Of a stretch of 64,000 nucleotides of DNA, positions 37,208 to 44,763 are shown piece after piece. Location of the stretch: the NCBI RefSeq assembly GCF_013372225.1, contig NZ_CP053832.1, forward strand, positions 1,054,001 to 1,118,000, written 5' to 3'. The stretch is from Campylobacter ureolyticus (GTDB lineage Bacteria; Campylobacterota; Campylobacteria; Campylobacterales; Campylobacteraceae). A model generated the notes under the pieces. That model did not search any database. It worked only from the letters and a program-made list of their open reading frames with translations, and was not told the DNA's origin. The number at the start of each line of letters is the position of its first letter. Position 1 is the first letter of the stretch. Both the position numbers and the translations under genes were made by a program.

Positions 37208-39153
37208 ATGAAATCAAATAAAGGCTTAAAAAAGGCTTTTATATCTTCACACATATTTTTAATACTATTTGTAAAGCCCTCTGCAAAATTTGCTCCCTTA
37301 AGTGCAATAATATCAATAATTAACCCAATGGCATTAAAGATATTTGATAGTGCTTCAAGTGGATATAAAAGGATTGATAAAGCCTTACCAAAGCTAGTTC
37401 CAAAATCAACCCCCGCTTCTTTTATACCATTTAGCTCATCTTTTGCTTTTTGCCCCCTTGAAAAAAGACTAAAAAATGAAACCAAAATATCTTTAGCGCT
37501 TCTTAAAGCTTCAAATATCCCACCAAAGCCATTTTTAAAAGCAGTTATTGTTGGCTCTAGACCAGCTTTTAAGCCAGTTATTATGCTTGTAGCTATGCCT
37601 TTCATCACAGTTTTTATACCACCTAAGGCTAAGGCTGATTGAAGCTTTAATGTAGTAAAGCAAGTAGTTAGTTTTAAAATTCCACTACTTGTAGTTTTTA
37701 TTGTAAGTGGCAATGCTAAAAGAGAAATTCTAAAAGAATTTAAAACAATTGTTGTAGCAGAGCCTACAACTTTAAAAATAAGAAAGCCGGCATTCAGTGT
37801 GGCTAGTCCACCTGCAACAGAACCAAAAGCTATAATTAAATTTGGAAATTTTATAGCAAAATCAGCTATTTTAGAAGTAATTTCTTTTATAAAATTTACA
37901 GCCTTATTCAAAAAAGGTAAAAACACACTTCCGATATTTACACCGATTTCATAAAAGCTATTTTTTAAAAGCTGTAAATTATTAGCTGTTGTATCACTTT
38001 TGTTTTTAAACTCTTTTGTCATTGAACCTAAATAGTCTGTTTCATTAGCTACATTTTTCAAAGTATCTTTATAAGTATCAAGTCCATTTACCAAAAGTGC
38101 AATATCAGATGAAAACCCTCTACCAAAAATATCTGTCAAAACCTCTAGTTGTTTGTTTTTATTTGGCATAGTTTTAACTGTTTGTAAAAACTTTAAAATA
38201 GCTTCTTGTGGGTTTTTACTCATTGCTTTTTCTAACTCACCAACTCCAATTCCAAGACTTTTTAATGCTTTTTTTGCTTTTGGAGTTGCTGAACTTATGT
38301 TTTTTAGCTGCAACAAAAGAGTTCTTGAAGAGGTTGCGGCAAGTTCTGGAGTTTTACCAAGGCTTAAAAAGGCTGCTGATAAAGCAGCAGCTTGTTGTGA
38401 GGTTATACCAACAGCTTGAGAGGCACCACCTATTCTTTTTAAAACCTCAACAACTTCAGCTGCTTTTGATGCGGAATTATCACTTAGATAGTTTATTGCA
38501 TCACCAAGCTTGGTAACTCCTTTAATATCTGTGTTAAAAATATCCATAAGTTTTCCCATGCTATCACCTGCTTCACTAGCTGTGATATCAAAAGCCACAC
38601 CCATTTTTGAAGCAACTTCTGTAAATTCTAACAAATCTTTTTTAGCAATTCCAAGCTGACCTCCACTTGCTGTTATAGCGGCAAGTTCATTCATACTCAT
38701 TGGAATTTCACGACTTAGTTTTTTTATCTCATTGCCAAAGCTTGTAAGCTCTTCTTTGCTATCAAAATCAACAACTTTTCTAACATCAGCCATCGACTCT
38801 TCAAAACCAATTGCAGAACTTATTGGTGCTGCCATACCCTTGACTGCTCCAATGGTTGCTAGGATATTTCCCACTAGTCCTTTGAGTTTGTTTTTAGCTT
38901 CACTTATATCTAGATCAAGCTTTGCTTTGGTAGTGGCTTTAATTTTGTGCTTTAATTCATCAAGCTGAGCTAAGGTTTTATCATTTTTAAACCCTAGCTT
39001 TAAATCACTCAGTCCATTCTTATATGAACTCATTGCATCTTGTAATCCACGCCCAAGACTTTGACTTAGATTACTTGTTTGGCGATTTATCTTATTAAAA
39101 GCGGTATTAAACTCGCTTAAATCCATTCCAAAGGTTAAAGTTGCTTTTGCCAT
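37186..39153 (-). CDS. T: P2-like tail tape-measure protein (655 aa)
   Basis: Role: sets tail length inside the contractile tail. Seen: the N-terminal helical part (MAKATLTFGMDLSEFNTAFNKINRQ), then the TMP core motif region (GNEIKKLSREIPMSMNELAAITASGGQLGI; ASEAGDSMGKLMDIF; RIGGASQAVGITSQQAAALSAAFLSLGKTP) typical of P2/Mu tape measures. Hydrophobic segments follow at about residues 430-540. It lies between the E/E' chaperone and U genes, as in P2. A second, unrelated and longer tape measure exists at 48133-52797, so the prophage carries two tail systems. Confidence 0.88.
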   Translation of the reverse strand: MAKATLTFGMDLSEFNTAFNKINRQTSNLSQSLGRGLQDAMSSYKNGLSDLKLGFKNDKTLAQLDELKHKIKATTKAKLDLDISEAKNKLKGLVGNILATIGAVKGMAAPISSAIGFEESMADVRKVVDFDSKEELTSFGNEIKKLSREIPMSMNELAAITASGGQLGIAKKDLLEFTEVASKMGVAFDITASEAGDSMGKLMDIFNTDIKGVTKLGDAINYLSDNSASKAAEVVEVLKRIGGASQAVGITSQQAAALSAAFLSLGKTPELAATSSRTLLLQLKNISSATPKAKKALKSLGIGVGELEKAMSKNPQEAILKFLQTVKTMPNKNKQLEVLTDIFGRGFSSDIALLVNGLDTYKDTLKNVANETDYLGSMTKEFKNKSDTTANNLQLLKNSFYEIGVNIGSVFLPFLNKAVNFIKEITSKIADFAIKFPNLIIAFGSVAGGLATLNAGFLIFKVVGSATTIVLNSFRISLLALPLTIKTTSSGILKLTTCFTTLKLQSALALGGIKTVMKGIATSIITGLKAGLEPTITAFKNGFGGIFEALRSAKDILVSFFSLFSRGQKAKDELNGIKEAGVDFGTSFGKALSILLYPLEALSNIFNAIGLIIDIIALKGANFAEGFTNSIKNMCEDIKAFFKPLFDFIWQDLTA

Positions 39154-39164
39154 GTTTTACCTTT

Positions 39165-39204
39165 TTGTGATATAATAGTATTATCAAATTTTAAAGGAGC
39201 TGTA
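39165..39204 (+). promoter_or_regulatory. TGTGATATAAT promoter and ribosome-binding site of a plus-strand moron
   Basis: TATAAT at 39171-39176 preceded by TGTGA, then AAAGGAG at 39193-39199 six bases before ATG 39205. It opposes the tail operon. An almost identical promoter (TGTGATATAAT) stands at 52821-52831 before the other small plus-strand gene. Confidence 0.65.
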
Positions 39205-39387
39205 ATGATTAGTAGCATAGTTGCCATTGTGTTTTTAATTTCAGTTTTTTTGGTGATATGTTTAATAGCATACATGTTCTTCATCAAACTTTTAATAATT
39301 TTTTATAGCTTTTTTACATCTGACAAAGGGCATAAATACAAAAAGCCAACACCACCCAAACACCAAGCTTTAAATCCTAAACTTTGA
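39205..39387 (+). CDS. small membrane protein, divergent from tape measure (60 aa)
   Basis: Not a recognised family. Seen: strong AAAGGAG site; residues 5-40 almost wholly hydrophobic (one long or two short membrane segments), then a basic Pro/Lys-rich tail (KYKKPTPPKHQ). It is encoded against the tail operon from its own TATAAT promoter, so it could be expressed in the lysogen. It overlaps the end of the E' frame at its 3' end. Its place beside the tape measure, matched by two similar genes at 52857-53264, suggests a lysogen-expressed membrane protein such as superinfection exclusion; this is inference only. Confidence 0.6.
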   Translation: MISSIVAIVFLISVFLVICLIAYMFFIKLLIIFYSFFTSDKGHKYKKPTPPKHQALNPKL

Positions 39388-39752
39388 TAACTCTTTTGAC
39401 ATCTCATAATAATCCACAAACTCATTAAAAGTAAAATTTATAATATCGCTATGAGTAAAATGTAGGGCGTAGCCGATTAAGGCTATGCCCTGCCTTAGTT
39501 TTTTTCATCAAAGGTTATAAATTTAGCTACAACTTGATTTAGTTTTGTTACTTCACTAATTGGCAAAGCATTTATAAAAACCTCATCCATTGCACCATTA
39601 CTCATATCTACTAAAATGCTAGTAAGCTTATCAAAATCATCATTTTTATTATTTGCTTTTCTTACTTGAGCTAATGTTGGTGCGTTTAATACAACTCTTT
39701 GACCATCGCTAAAAATATGCTCTATTTTTTCAAGTTCTATTTTTTTAAGCAT
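39370..39752 (-). CDS. tail assembly chaperone, frameshift product (gpE+E'-like)
   Basis: A -1 shift on A AAA AAC at the end of E changes N-stop into KLRQGIALIGYALHF and continues through NEFVDYYEMSKELSKFRI to a stop at 39370. That adds about 42 residues with a well-formed hydrophobic-aromatic pattern. This is the E/E' arrangement known in P2 and in most tailed phages, where a fixed ratio of short and long chaperone is required. The product is not annotated by simple reading-frame search. Confidence 0.8.
39464..39504 (-). other. programmed -1 frameshift signal: slippery heptamer plus stem-loop
   Basis: Reading the minus strand: slippery A AAA AAC (39504-39498) in the correct frame, stop TAA directly after, a 6-base spacer, then AGGGCATAGCC, loop TTAATC, GGCTACGCCCT (39491-39464). 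The 11-bp stem has one A.C mismatch. Spacing and strength are typical of a stimulator for -1 frameshifting. Confidence 0.82.
39495..39752 (-). CDS. E: tail assembly chaperone, short form (gpE-like, 85 aa)
   Basis: Seen: MLKKIELEKIEHIFSDGQRV and VLNAPTLAQVRKANNKNDDF, the pattern of P2 gpE-type chaperones, ending FDEKN at a TAA. Located between the tube and tape-measure genes as in P2. Role: binds the tape measure before tube assembly. The last codons hold the frameshift site described separately. Confidence 0.85.
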   Translation of the reverse strand: MLKKIELEKIEHIFSDGQRVVLNAPTLAQVRKANNKNDDFDKLTSILVDMSNGAMDEVFINALPISEVTKLNQVVAKFITFDEKN

Positions 39753-39761
39753 TTTCTATCC

Positions 39762-40268
39762 TTATAAAATATTTTTTCTAATCGGTTCATAGATATCTTT
39801 GCCATTAACTTCATAAAATGAATTGACAACATCATAAAGAAGTGAAGTTTCGCCATCTATTTCATACTTCACAACTGTTGCACTCATCTCAAAGCTTACT
39901 TCCGCTTCGCTATTCATCTCAAATTTTGGAGCGTTTAATACCTTGATATTACCCTCAAAGGTTACAACGATACCTGTTTCTTTGCCATTCATTGATGAAA
40001 GGTTGTTTTTGATATAAATTTTTTGTGGTTTTGTGGTATCTAAAAGACCAAAATAAATTTTATCTACTTTATTTACCGTAAAACTAGCACTAAGTGGCTT
40101 TAAGGTCGGTAAAACATGCTCGTATTTTCCAATTTGTGATGAAGTCTCTACTGTTTCATGTTCAAAAGCTGGTGGCTCAAAATTTGTAAGCTCACCAAAC
40201 ATACCAATACCATCAACAAAAAGGTTTCCACCGGTTACTGCTTGAGCTGTTACTGCATTTCTTATCAT
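39762..40268 (-). CDS. FII: contractile tail tube protein (P2 FII family, 168 aa)
   Basis: Role: forms the inner tube of the contractile tail. Seen: MIRNAVTAQAVTGGNLFVDG with GMFGELTNFEPPAFEHETV, the conserved N-terminal pattern of phage major tail tube (P2 FII) proteins, and normal length. It follows the sheath gene with one-base spacing, in P2 order (sheath, tube, E, T). Confidence 0.9.
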   Translation of the reverse strand: MIRNAVTAQAVTGGNLFVDGIGMFGELTNFEPPAFEHETVETSSQIGKYEHVLPTLKPLSASFTVNKVDKIYFGLLDTTKPQKIYIKNNLSSMNGKETGIVVTFEGNIKVLNAPKFEMNSEAEVSFEMSATVVKYEIDGETSLLYDVVNSFYEVNGKDIYEPIRKNIL

Positions 40269-40269
40269 T

Positions 40270-41349
40270 TTATAACTCCTGTATTAATACTTGTGAGTAT
40301 GCATCTACTCTATAAATTCTATTTGTAATGTTTTTAAGTAGTGGCATTTCTTGAACTTCGTGCTTGATATAGACTTTACCCTCAGCTATGACTTGATTGT
40401 CGTTTAATTCTTTTGGAATTGTTACCAAAAAGCCAACTACTACATTATTTGCAACTAAGCGGCGGTAAAAGGCTTCAAGGCTATCAACCATATTTTTAAG
40501 CACATCTCTCATTCTTTTGTCAATTGCTCTTTTTTGAGCTTCAAAAATCGTATCTATGGCGGTATAAAAAATAACATAAGTATGAAGCGAAGAAAAGTCC
40601 TCATCTCTTGTTTCCCCTCCCCAAGCTCTTAAACCATCATCGCCGATTATCACAGTTATTCCTGCATCTCTTAGCCTATCAGCTTCGCAATCAACACCTT
40701 GGATAAACTCTACCTTGTCTTGAACGCCTATAATTCCAGGTATAACCCTGTTTGAATAAGTTTGAGAAAAACCATACTCAGTCTCACTCATAACCTTTGC
40801 ATAAAGAGCGATTAAAAACACACTTGCGGGCCTTACTACCTCATCTACTCTAACTACTTTTTGATATGAGATAATTGCTGTTTTTGTTTGAAGTTCTTTA
40901 ACTTCTTTAAGTGCTGTTGTCTCATCAGTCGCATCTACTTCTATAGCATATACTGCTCTTAAATACTCACCAAGTTGTTTAAGTTTTTCATAAACACCTT
41001 TATCGTTATACTCTGGTGCAATTATGAATTTTGGTTTTGCTTGAACAAATGCTTCTGCTTTTTTCAAAAGCTCAATTGCTTCAAGGCATTTTGTGTTATC
41101 AGCGCCTTTTTTAAAAACTGAAAGAATTACTTGTGTGTGGATGCCTGCAGCTTTTAAATCCTCTAATGCATTTTTCAAAGTTCCTGTTTTGACTTCTTTA
41201 AGTGCATTTTCAACATTTGAATAGATATGAAGTCCATCTGTTAGCGAGTCATCATCACCAACAATTGCAATGGGTCTTTTGTTGTCTATTTCATATGGAT
41301 TTAGTGAGCCGTTATACATTTCGATATTTACACCATACTTGCTTGCCAT
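40270..41349 (-). CDS. FI: contractile tail sheath protein (P2 FI family, 359 aa)
   Basis: Role: forms the contractile outer sheath. Seen: N-terminal IDNKRPIAIVGDDDSL, a Rossmann-like middle (PKFIIAPEYNDKGVYEKLKQ), and the conserved C-terminal fold including RMRDVLKNMVDSLEAFYRRL and a final barrel with IPKELNDNQVIAEGKVYI. That pattern is the P2 FI/Mu L sheath family; it is slightly short against P2 (396). Ribosome-binding site AAAAGGAGAGAAA. Upstream on the minus strand, TGTATAACTAA (41408-41398) is a candidate promoter or regulator site shared with the prophage edge. No baseplate genes (V, W, J, I) are found upstream, so the contractile tail is incomplete in this window. Confidence 0.9.
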   Translation of the reverse strand: MASKYGVNIEMYNGSLNPYEIDNKRPIAIVGDDDSLTDGLHIYSNVENALKEVKTGTLKNALEDLKAAGIHTQVILSVFKKGADNTKCLEAIELLKKAEAFVQAKPKFIIAPEYNDKGVYEKLKQLGEYLRAVYAIEVDATDETTALKEVKELQTKTAIISYQKVVRVDEVVRPASVFLIALYAKVMSETEYGFSQTYSNRVIPGIIGVQDKVEFIQGVDCEADRLRDAGITVIIGDDGLRAWGGETRDEDFSSLHTYVIFYTAIDTIFEAQKRAIDKRMRDVLKNMVDSLEAFYRRLVANNVVVGFLVTIPKELNDNQVIAEGKVYIKHEVQEMPLLKNITNRIYRVDAYSQVLIQEL

Positions 41350-41427
41350 TTTCTCTCCTTTTTGGTTTTATGGAAAGATTTTAGCACTTATATGGTTTTA
41401 GTTATACAGGGTATTTTTATAATAAAT

Positions 41428-42027
41428 TTAATAACTTGATTTGATAAACTCATAATATGATTTTAAGTTTATAAGGCTAGATTGGGTAAGTGTTATTTTT
41501 GTTTTATCTAATTTTGGGAAATTTTTATTTGTTTTTTTATAGCAGATATTATTTTGATTTAAATTTTTAATAGTGTTTTCATAGCAACCATTATTTCTTT
41601 TTATGCAATTATAGATATCTTTATCATTTTTAATATCATCAGTGCCATTTTTATGTAAAGCATTAACTAAATTTGTTGATTTTGGTAAAAAATGTGCCAA
41701 TAAGAAAGTTTCAAAATTTCTATAACTTAAAAAAATATTACAAAAATCATTTACATAGGTTAAGGTTTTTATCATTTTTTCAAATGATTGAAACTCTTTT
41801 TTATCATCTAGTCTATCCAAATCAGCCACTACAAATATAATTTGTTCAGTTCCTTGATATTTTTTTATTTTTTTATTAATAGCACTATAATTTCCACTTT
41901 TTGAGTTTATAAACTCAAATGAAAAATCACTACTTAAATATTCACTACAAAAGCCTCTTAGATAGTTTTCTTCTGTTTGCCCCTCTGTTATAACAACTAT
42001 CTTTCTTCTAGGCTTTATCTTACTCAT
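41428..42027 (-). CDS. RloB-like TOPRIM protein, defence pair partner
   Basis: Seen: RKIVVITEGQTEENYLRGF near the N-terminus, the Glu-containing first motif of TOPRIM/RloB-type proteins, and VVADLDRLDD as the Asp-x-Asp motif about 60 residues later, then FETFLLAHF. Total about 199 residues, normal for RloB-like proteins. ATG 42027 overlaps the stop of the ATPase gene by 8 bases and has an AAGGGGTG site; the GTG at 42033 is an alternative. Known: ATPase plus RloB/TOPRIM pairs are phage-defence modules (compare the AbiL and OLD-like groups, where a nuclease is controlled by an ATPase). Inference: nuclease effector of an abortive-type defence carried as prophage cargo. Confidence 0.8.
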   Translation of the reverse strand: MSKIKPRRKIVVITEGQTEENYLRGFCSEYLSSDFSFEFINSKSGNYSAINKKIKKYQGTEQIIFVVADLDRLDDKKEFQSFEKMIKTLTYVNDFCNIFLSYRNFETFLLAHFLPKSTNLVNALHKNGTDDIKNDKDIYNCIKRNNGCYENTIKNLNQNNICYKKTNKNFPKLDKTKITLTQSSLINLKSYYEFIKSSY

Positions 42028-43135
42028 AATCACCCCTTAAGTAGTTTAAATATGCTTTTTTCTTATCGTTTCTTAACTCAAAATCATTAAGGCAAGATAC
42101 CTTAGTGCCTAAGTCCTCTTTTTTGATAATAAAAATTTGATTAGGGTGTAAGATATTTCTATCAAATATCAAAACATTATGAGAAGTAAAAATAAATTGT
42201 GCTTTGTTTTCATCTGTATTTATAAAACCATTTATAAAATATATAAGAGATGACACACTTATGGAGCTATCAAGTTCATCAAAGATACAAACACCGCCAT
42301 TTTTATAGGCATTTATTATGCTTGATAGTAAAAATATTATTTTTATAACTCCTTTGCTCTCATTTTCAAATGCAAAATCAACCTCATTGCTTTTTTTATC
42401 TAATTCCTCACGCCTTTTTAAAGTAAGAGTAAAATTATCACTCCCATTATCTTTAAACTCAAAACCGCTTATACTATCATCTACAAAAGACAAAACTTCT
42501 AAAACAATATCCTTATTGTTTTCAAAAGTATCTTTATTAAATTTACTAAAAGGGAATAAGAAGTTTTTTTCTCTTGGAACATTGGTTATTAGATCTGCAT
42601 ATTCTGTATAGTAGAATTCATAAATTAGTTTTAAAAAGTTTAAAATTCTTTTTTCTGAGGTATTTTTTAAAATCTCTAAAAATGTTGTAGATGTTGGCTT
42701 AACATCTGCTAATTCATTGTTTTTATAGTCTAATTTGTCTTTTTCAAAGCAATATATAGTGGTGTTGTTTTCCTTAAAGCTCTCTTTTAAGATTTTTTCT
42801 TCATTAAAAACAATTTCATAAATATAGCTGTCTTTATCACTGCATAATTCTATCATAAATGATATCTCATCGCTTTTGTAGTTTAAATTCTTAGCTACTT
42901 CTTTAAAGTCTGTTCCTTTTTGTATGATTCCACATAAATCCATTAAAGCTTCTATGATATTTGTTTTACCTGTTGCATTTTTACCAAAAAATACGGCTAT
43001 TTTAGATAAAGAGTTATCAAAATAACTAGATTCATATCTGGTATTTTTAATTTTTTGATATTTTTTTGTTTTTAAATCTATAGAAATTTTATCTCTTATG
43101 GATCTATACCCACTAACACAAAAAGACTTTAACAT
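42020..43135 (-). CDS. RloA-like AAA ATPase, defence pair sensor
   Basis: Seen: 371 residues with N-terminal motif GYRSIRDKISIDLK, Walker A GKNATGKT (residues 51-58), a signature-like ESKGVIKI (259-266), Walker B VCIFDELD (282-289) and switch His TSHN (317-320). That is the order of SMC/OLD-type AAA_15/AAA_21 ATPases. It has its own promoter and a palindrome just upstream, and overlaps the RloB-like gene downstream. It sits between the endolysin and the sheath gene, roughly where P2 keeps its variable Z/fun locus, so it is a moron. Inference: senses phage infection and licenses the TOPRIM partner. The trigger is unknown. Confidence 0.82.
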   Translation of the reverse strand: MLKSFCVSGYRSIRDKISIDLKTKKYQKIKNTRYESSYFDNSLSKIAVFFGKNATGKTNIIEALMDLCGIIQKGTDFKEVAKNLNYKSDEISFMIELCSDKDSYIYEIVFNEEKILKESFKENNTTIYCFEKDKLDYKNNELADVKPTSTTFLEILKNTSEKRILNFLKLIYEFYYTEYADLITNVPREKNFLFPFSKFNKDTFENNKDIVLEVLSFVDDSISGFEFKDNGSDNFTLTLKRREELDKKSNEVDFAFENESKGVIKIIFLLSSIINAYKNGGVCIFDELDSSISVSSLIYFINGFINTDENKAQFIFTSHNVLIFDRNILHPNQIFIIKKEDLGTKVSCLNDFELRNDKKKAYLNYLRGDYE

Positions 43136-43149
43136 TTTAACTCCAAAAC

Positions 43150-43176
43150 ATAAACGATTTTTTCGTTTATATTATA
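43150..43176 (-). promoter_or_regulatory. promoter with overlapping palindromic operator for the defence pair
   Basis: On the minus strand TATAAT (43176-43171) is followed at once by ATAAACGA, a five-A loop, and TCGTTTAT (43170-43150). The palindrome covers the likely transcription start, so a repressor bound there would block expression. It could also act as a terminator for the lysis operon upstream. Ribosome-binding site GGAG follows before ATG 43135. Confidence 0.62.
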
Positions 43177-43189
43177 GCAATTATTTTCT

Positions 43190-43744
43190 TTAACTCCTTT
43201 TAATCCTGTTTAGCCACCCTTTTAGAAAAACATTGTATTTATTTGGATTTCTTTTTGCCAATCCTTCATAAAACTTTATAAACTCGGTTTTATATCTTTC
43301 TTCAAAGTATTTGCTATCAAGGGTATTTAAAGCACTTATTGTATTATTTCCAATTATGCTATCAAGCTTTACATTTACTATCATTTGAGCGTATCTTACA
43401 GCTCTTTTTATGCCAACATTAACTGCAAATTTAAAGATTAAATCAGCAATTCTATCACTTTTAATCTCATCAAGCCTTAATCTATCCCAAAAATTAAGCT
43501 TATAAAACTCTTTTACTAAATCCGTTAAAAATACATTTTGATAACACTCATAACTAGCTTTTCTAAGGTCTTTATAAAGCTCTAATGTGCGATAAACTAT
43601 CTCCCAACCACTCCAACTTGGATGAGCCCCCTCATAAATACCCATAAATGTATATCCACCCTCACCCTTGTTTTTATGCAGGGCATTATACGGCGATCCA
43701 AACTCAAGACCTAGCATCTCATCAAAGCTTTTTTTAAAACTCAT
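43190..43744 (-). CDS. endolysin, glycoside hydrolase 108 type
   Basis: Role: cleaves peptidoglycan at the end of the lytic cycle. Seen: catalytic-Glu motif GEGGY at residues 27-31 of a GH108 N-terminal domain (FDEMLGLEFG..., WSGWEIVYRTLELYKDL), followed by a peptidoglycan-binding-3-type C-terminal half (SIIGNNTISALNTLD, FIKFYEGLAKRNPNKY). It has 184 residues, usual for the family, and no signal peptide, so it needs a holin or other release. Its ATG overlaps the stop of the upstream small gene. Confidence 0.85.
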   Translation of the reverse strand: MSFKKSFDEMLGLEFGSPYNALHKNKGEGGYTFMGIYEGAHPSWSGWEIVYRTLELYKDLRKASYECYQNVFLTDLVKEFYKLNFWDRLRLDEIKSDRIADLIFKFAVNVGIKRAVRYAQMIVNVKLDSIIGNNTISALNTLDSKYFEERYKTEFIKFYEGLAKRNPNKYNVFLKGWLNRIKRS

Positions 43745-43911
43745 TTACACCCACCACAAGGCTCAATAAATTTAATTCTTTCGTTATGTTCGCCCTTTTT
43801 ACCGACATTAAAGCTTTCAACTGGTCTATGGTATCCCATACAACGAGTATAAACTATGCATTTAGTTCTTTTGTCTTTATTTTTTTCTAAAATTTCATCT
43901 TTATTCATCAT
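43741..43911 (-). CDS. mini-protein resembling the glycyl-radical end of NrdD (56 aa)
   Basis: Seen: frame from ATG 43911 to TGA 43741, overlapping genes on both sides. It reads TKCIVYTRCMGYHRPVESFN then VGKKGEHNERIKF and ends EPCGGCK. The stretch TRCMGY...SFNVGKK parallels the C-terminal glycyl-radical loop of anaerobic ribonucleotide reductase NrdD (RRVCGY...PFNAGKQ in E. coli, from memory), with Gly26 at the radical position. Four Cys (TKC, TRC, CGGC) could bind zinc. There is no room for the reductase itself. Family knowledge: spare-part glycyl-radical proteins (YfiD/GrcA) can repair a cleaved enzyme. Inference: a phage-borne equivalent for NrdD, or a recruited zinc fold with another role. 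Confidence 0.65.
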   Translation of the reverse strand: MMNKDEILEKNKDKRTKCIVYTRCMGYHRPVESFNVGKKGEHNERIKFIEPCGGCK

Positions 43912-44260
43912 TAAATCTCTTACTTACAATTTTTTTTAAATCGCTTAAACCGTTATGGGTTATCTCGTGCATTTTTAAACTTTCGTTTATACCTTTATCA
44001 AGGCGATTTAAAGTCTCTAAATTTGTTCTGTTTTGAAGTTCTATGCTTTTGCTTAACTCTGTGTTGCTTTGTGAGTTTTTGTTTATTACATCAATTAGCT
44101 TATCTTGGTTTTTTTCAATGTTTTTTGTAAACACTCTTGTATAAAAAAACACAACTATAATTATAATTACAACACATACAAACATTACAGCTTGAGAGTT
44201 CCACTCATCTACACTTAAAACAAATTTAGTAGTGCTATCTATCATTTTTTCATTCATCAT
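43901..44260 (-). CDS. single-pass membrane protein of the lysis cassette (119 aa)
   Basis: Seen: a membrane segment at about residues 24-42 (AVMFVCVVIIIIVVFFYTR), then a long amphipathic, probably coiled-coil region with Asn/Ser/Lys. It lies between the outer spanin and the endolysin group and overlaps both neighbours by about ten bases. The layout (one membrane helix plus coiled coil) fits holin-like or XhlA-like lysis accessory proteins. Family assignment is not certain. Confidence 0.6.
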   Translation of the reverse strand: MMNEKMIDSTTKFVLSVDEWNSQAVMFVCVVIIIIVVFFYTRVFTKNIEKNQDKLIDVINKNSQSNTELSKSIELQNRTNLETLNRLDKGINESLKMHEITHNGLSDLKKIVSKRFNDE

Positions 44261-44522
44261 TTAGCCTTTTTACCATTTTTAGTCTGTTGTTGCACTGCTC
44301 TAAGCCAAATTCTAAATCAATTAAAAAGATTGCAACATCAGTGTTCGTTTTTACTTCTCTTTCTTGCACTAATACAGGCGTTAGAAAGATTTCAGGCACT
44401 TTAACTCTTTCATATCTAATTTGTGGTTGCCTCGCTCCACAACCTGCGAGAGACAAACTGCACACTATCATAGATGATAGGATTGATTGTTTTATTATCA
44501 TCTTTTTTCTTATAAATTTCAT
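44250..44522 (-). CDS. outer spanin-like lipoprotein (Rz1/LysC type, 90 aa)
   Basis: Seen: signal peptide with lipobox LSLAGC (Cys at about residue 28) and a short Pro-containing periplasmic part (RYERVKVPEIFLTPVLVQE). The gene starts inside the inner-spanin gene in another frame, overlapping it by 107 bases. Nested or overlapping Rz/Rz1 genes are the hallmark of two-component spanins. Role: with the inner spanin, fuses inner and outer membranes during lysis. Confidence 0.78.
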   Translation of the reverse strand: MKFIRKKMIIKQSILSSMIVCSLSLAGCGARQPQIRYERVKVPEIFLTPVLVQEREVKTNTDVAIFLIDLEFGLEQCNNRLKMVKRLNDE

Positions 44523-44763
44523 CTTTTTGCCTTTTTATTTCACTCTCGTTTGCTGTTTTATTTGCCTCATAAACAGTCAAAATTTCAATAGTTTTTTTAA
44601 ATTCTTTTGAGATATATTTATAATTGGCATTTGCTTTTATCAAATCATCTTTTAAAATCAAATTTTCATTTTGTAAAATTTTTATTTTCCTGTTTTGATT
44701 TAAAATATATCCACTCATAAAGAGAATGTAAAAAATTATTATGGCGTTAAATAAAGCTCTCAT
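44416..44763 (-). CDS. inner spanin-like protein (Rz/LysB type, 115 aa)
   Basis: Seen: N-terminal membrane anchor (residues 4-22, LFNAIIIFYILFMSGYIL) and a long periplasmic coiled coil (NRKIKILQNENLILKDDL...), ending VSRRLWSEATTN. Size and topology fit Rz/LysB inner spanins, and the overlapping lipoprotein gene supports this. It overlaps the fibre gene stop by four bases. Confidence 0.75.
   Translation of the reverse strand: MRALFNAIIIFYILFMSGYILNQNRKIKILQNENLILKDDLIKANANYKYISKEFKKTIEILTVYEANKTANESEIKRQKDEIYKKKDDNKTINPIIYDSVQFVSRRLWSEATTN

Noticed and set aside
41202-41384. Plus-strand frame opposite the sheath gene start
   Set aside because: Shadow of the sheath coding strand with no ribosome-binding site.
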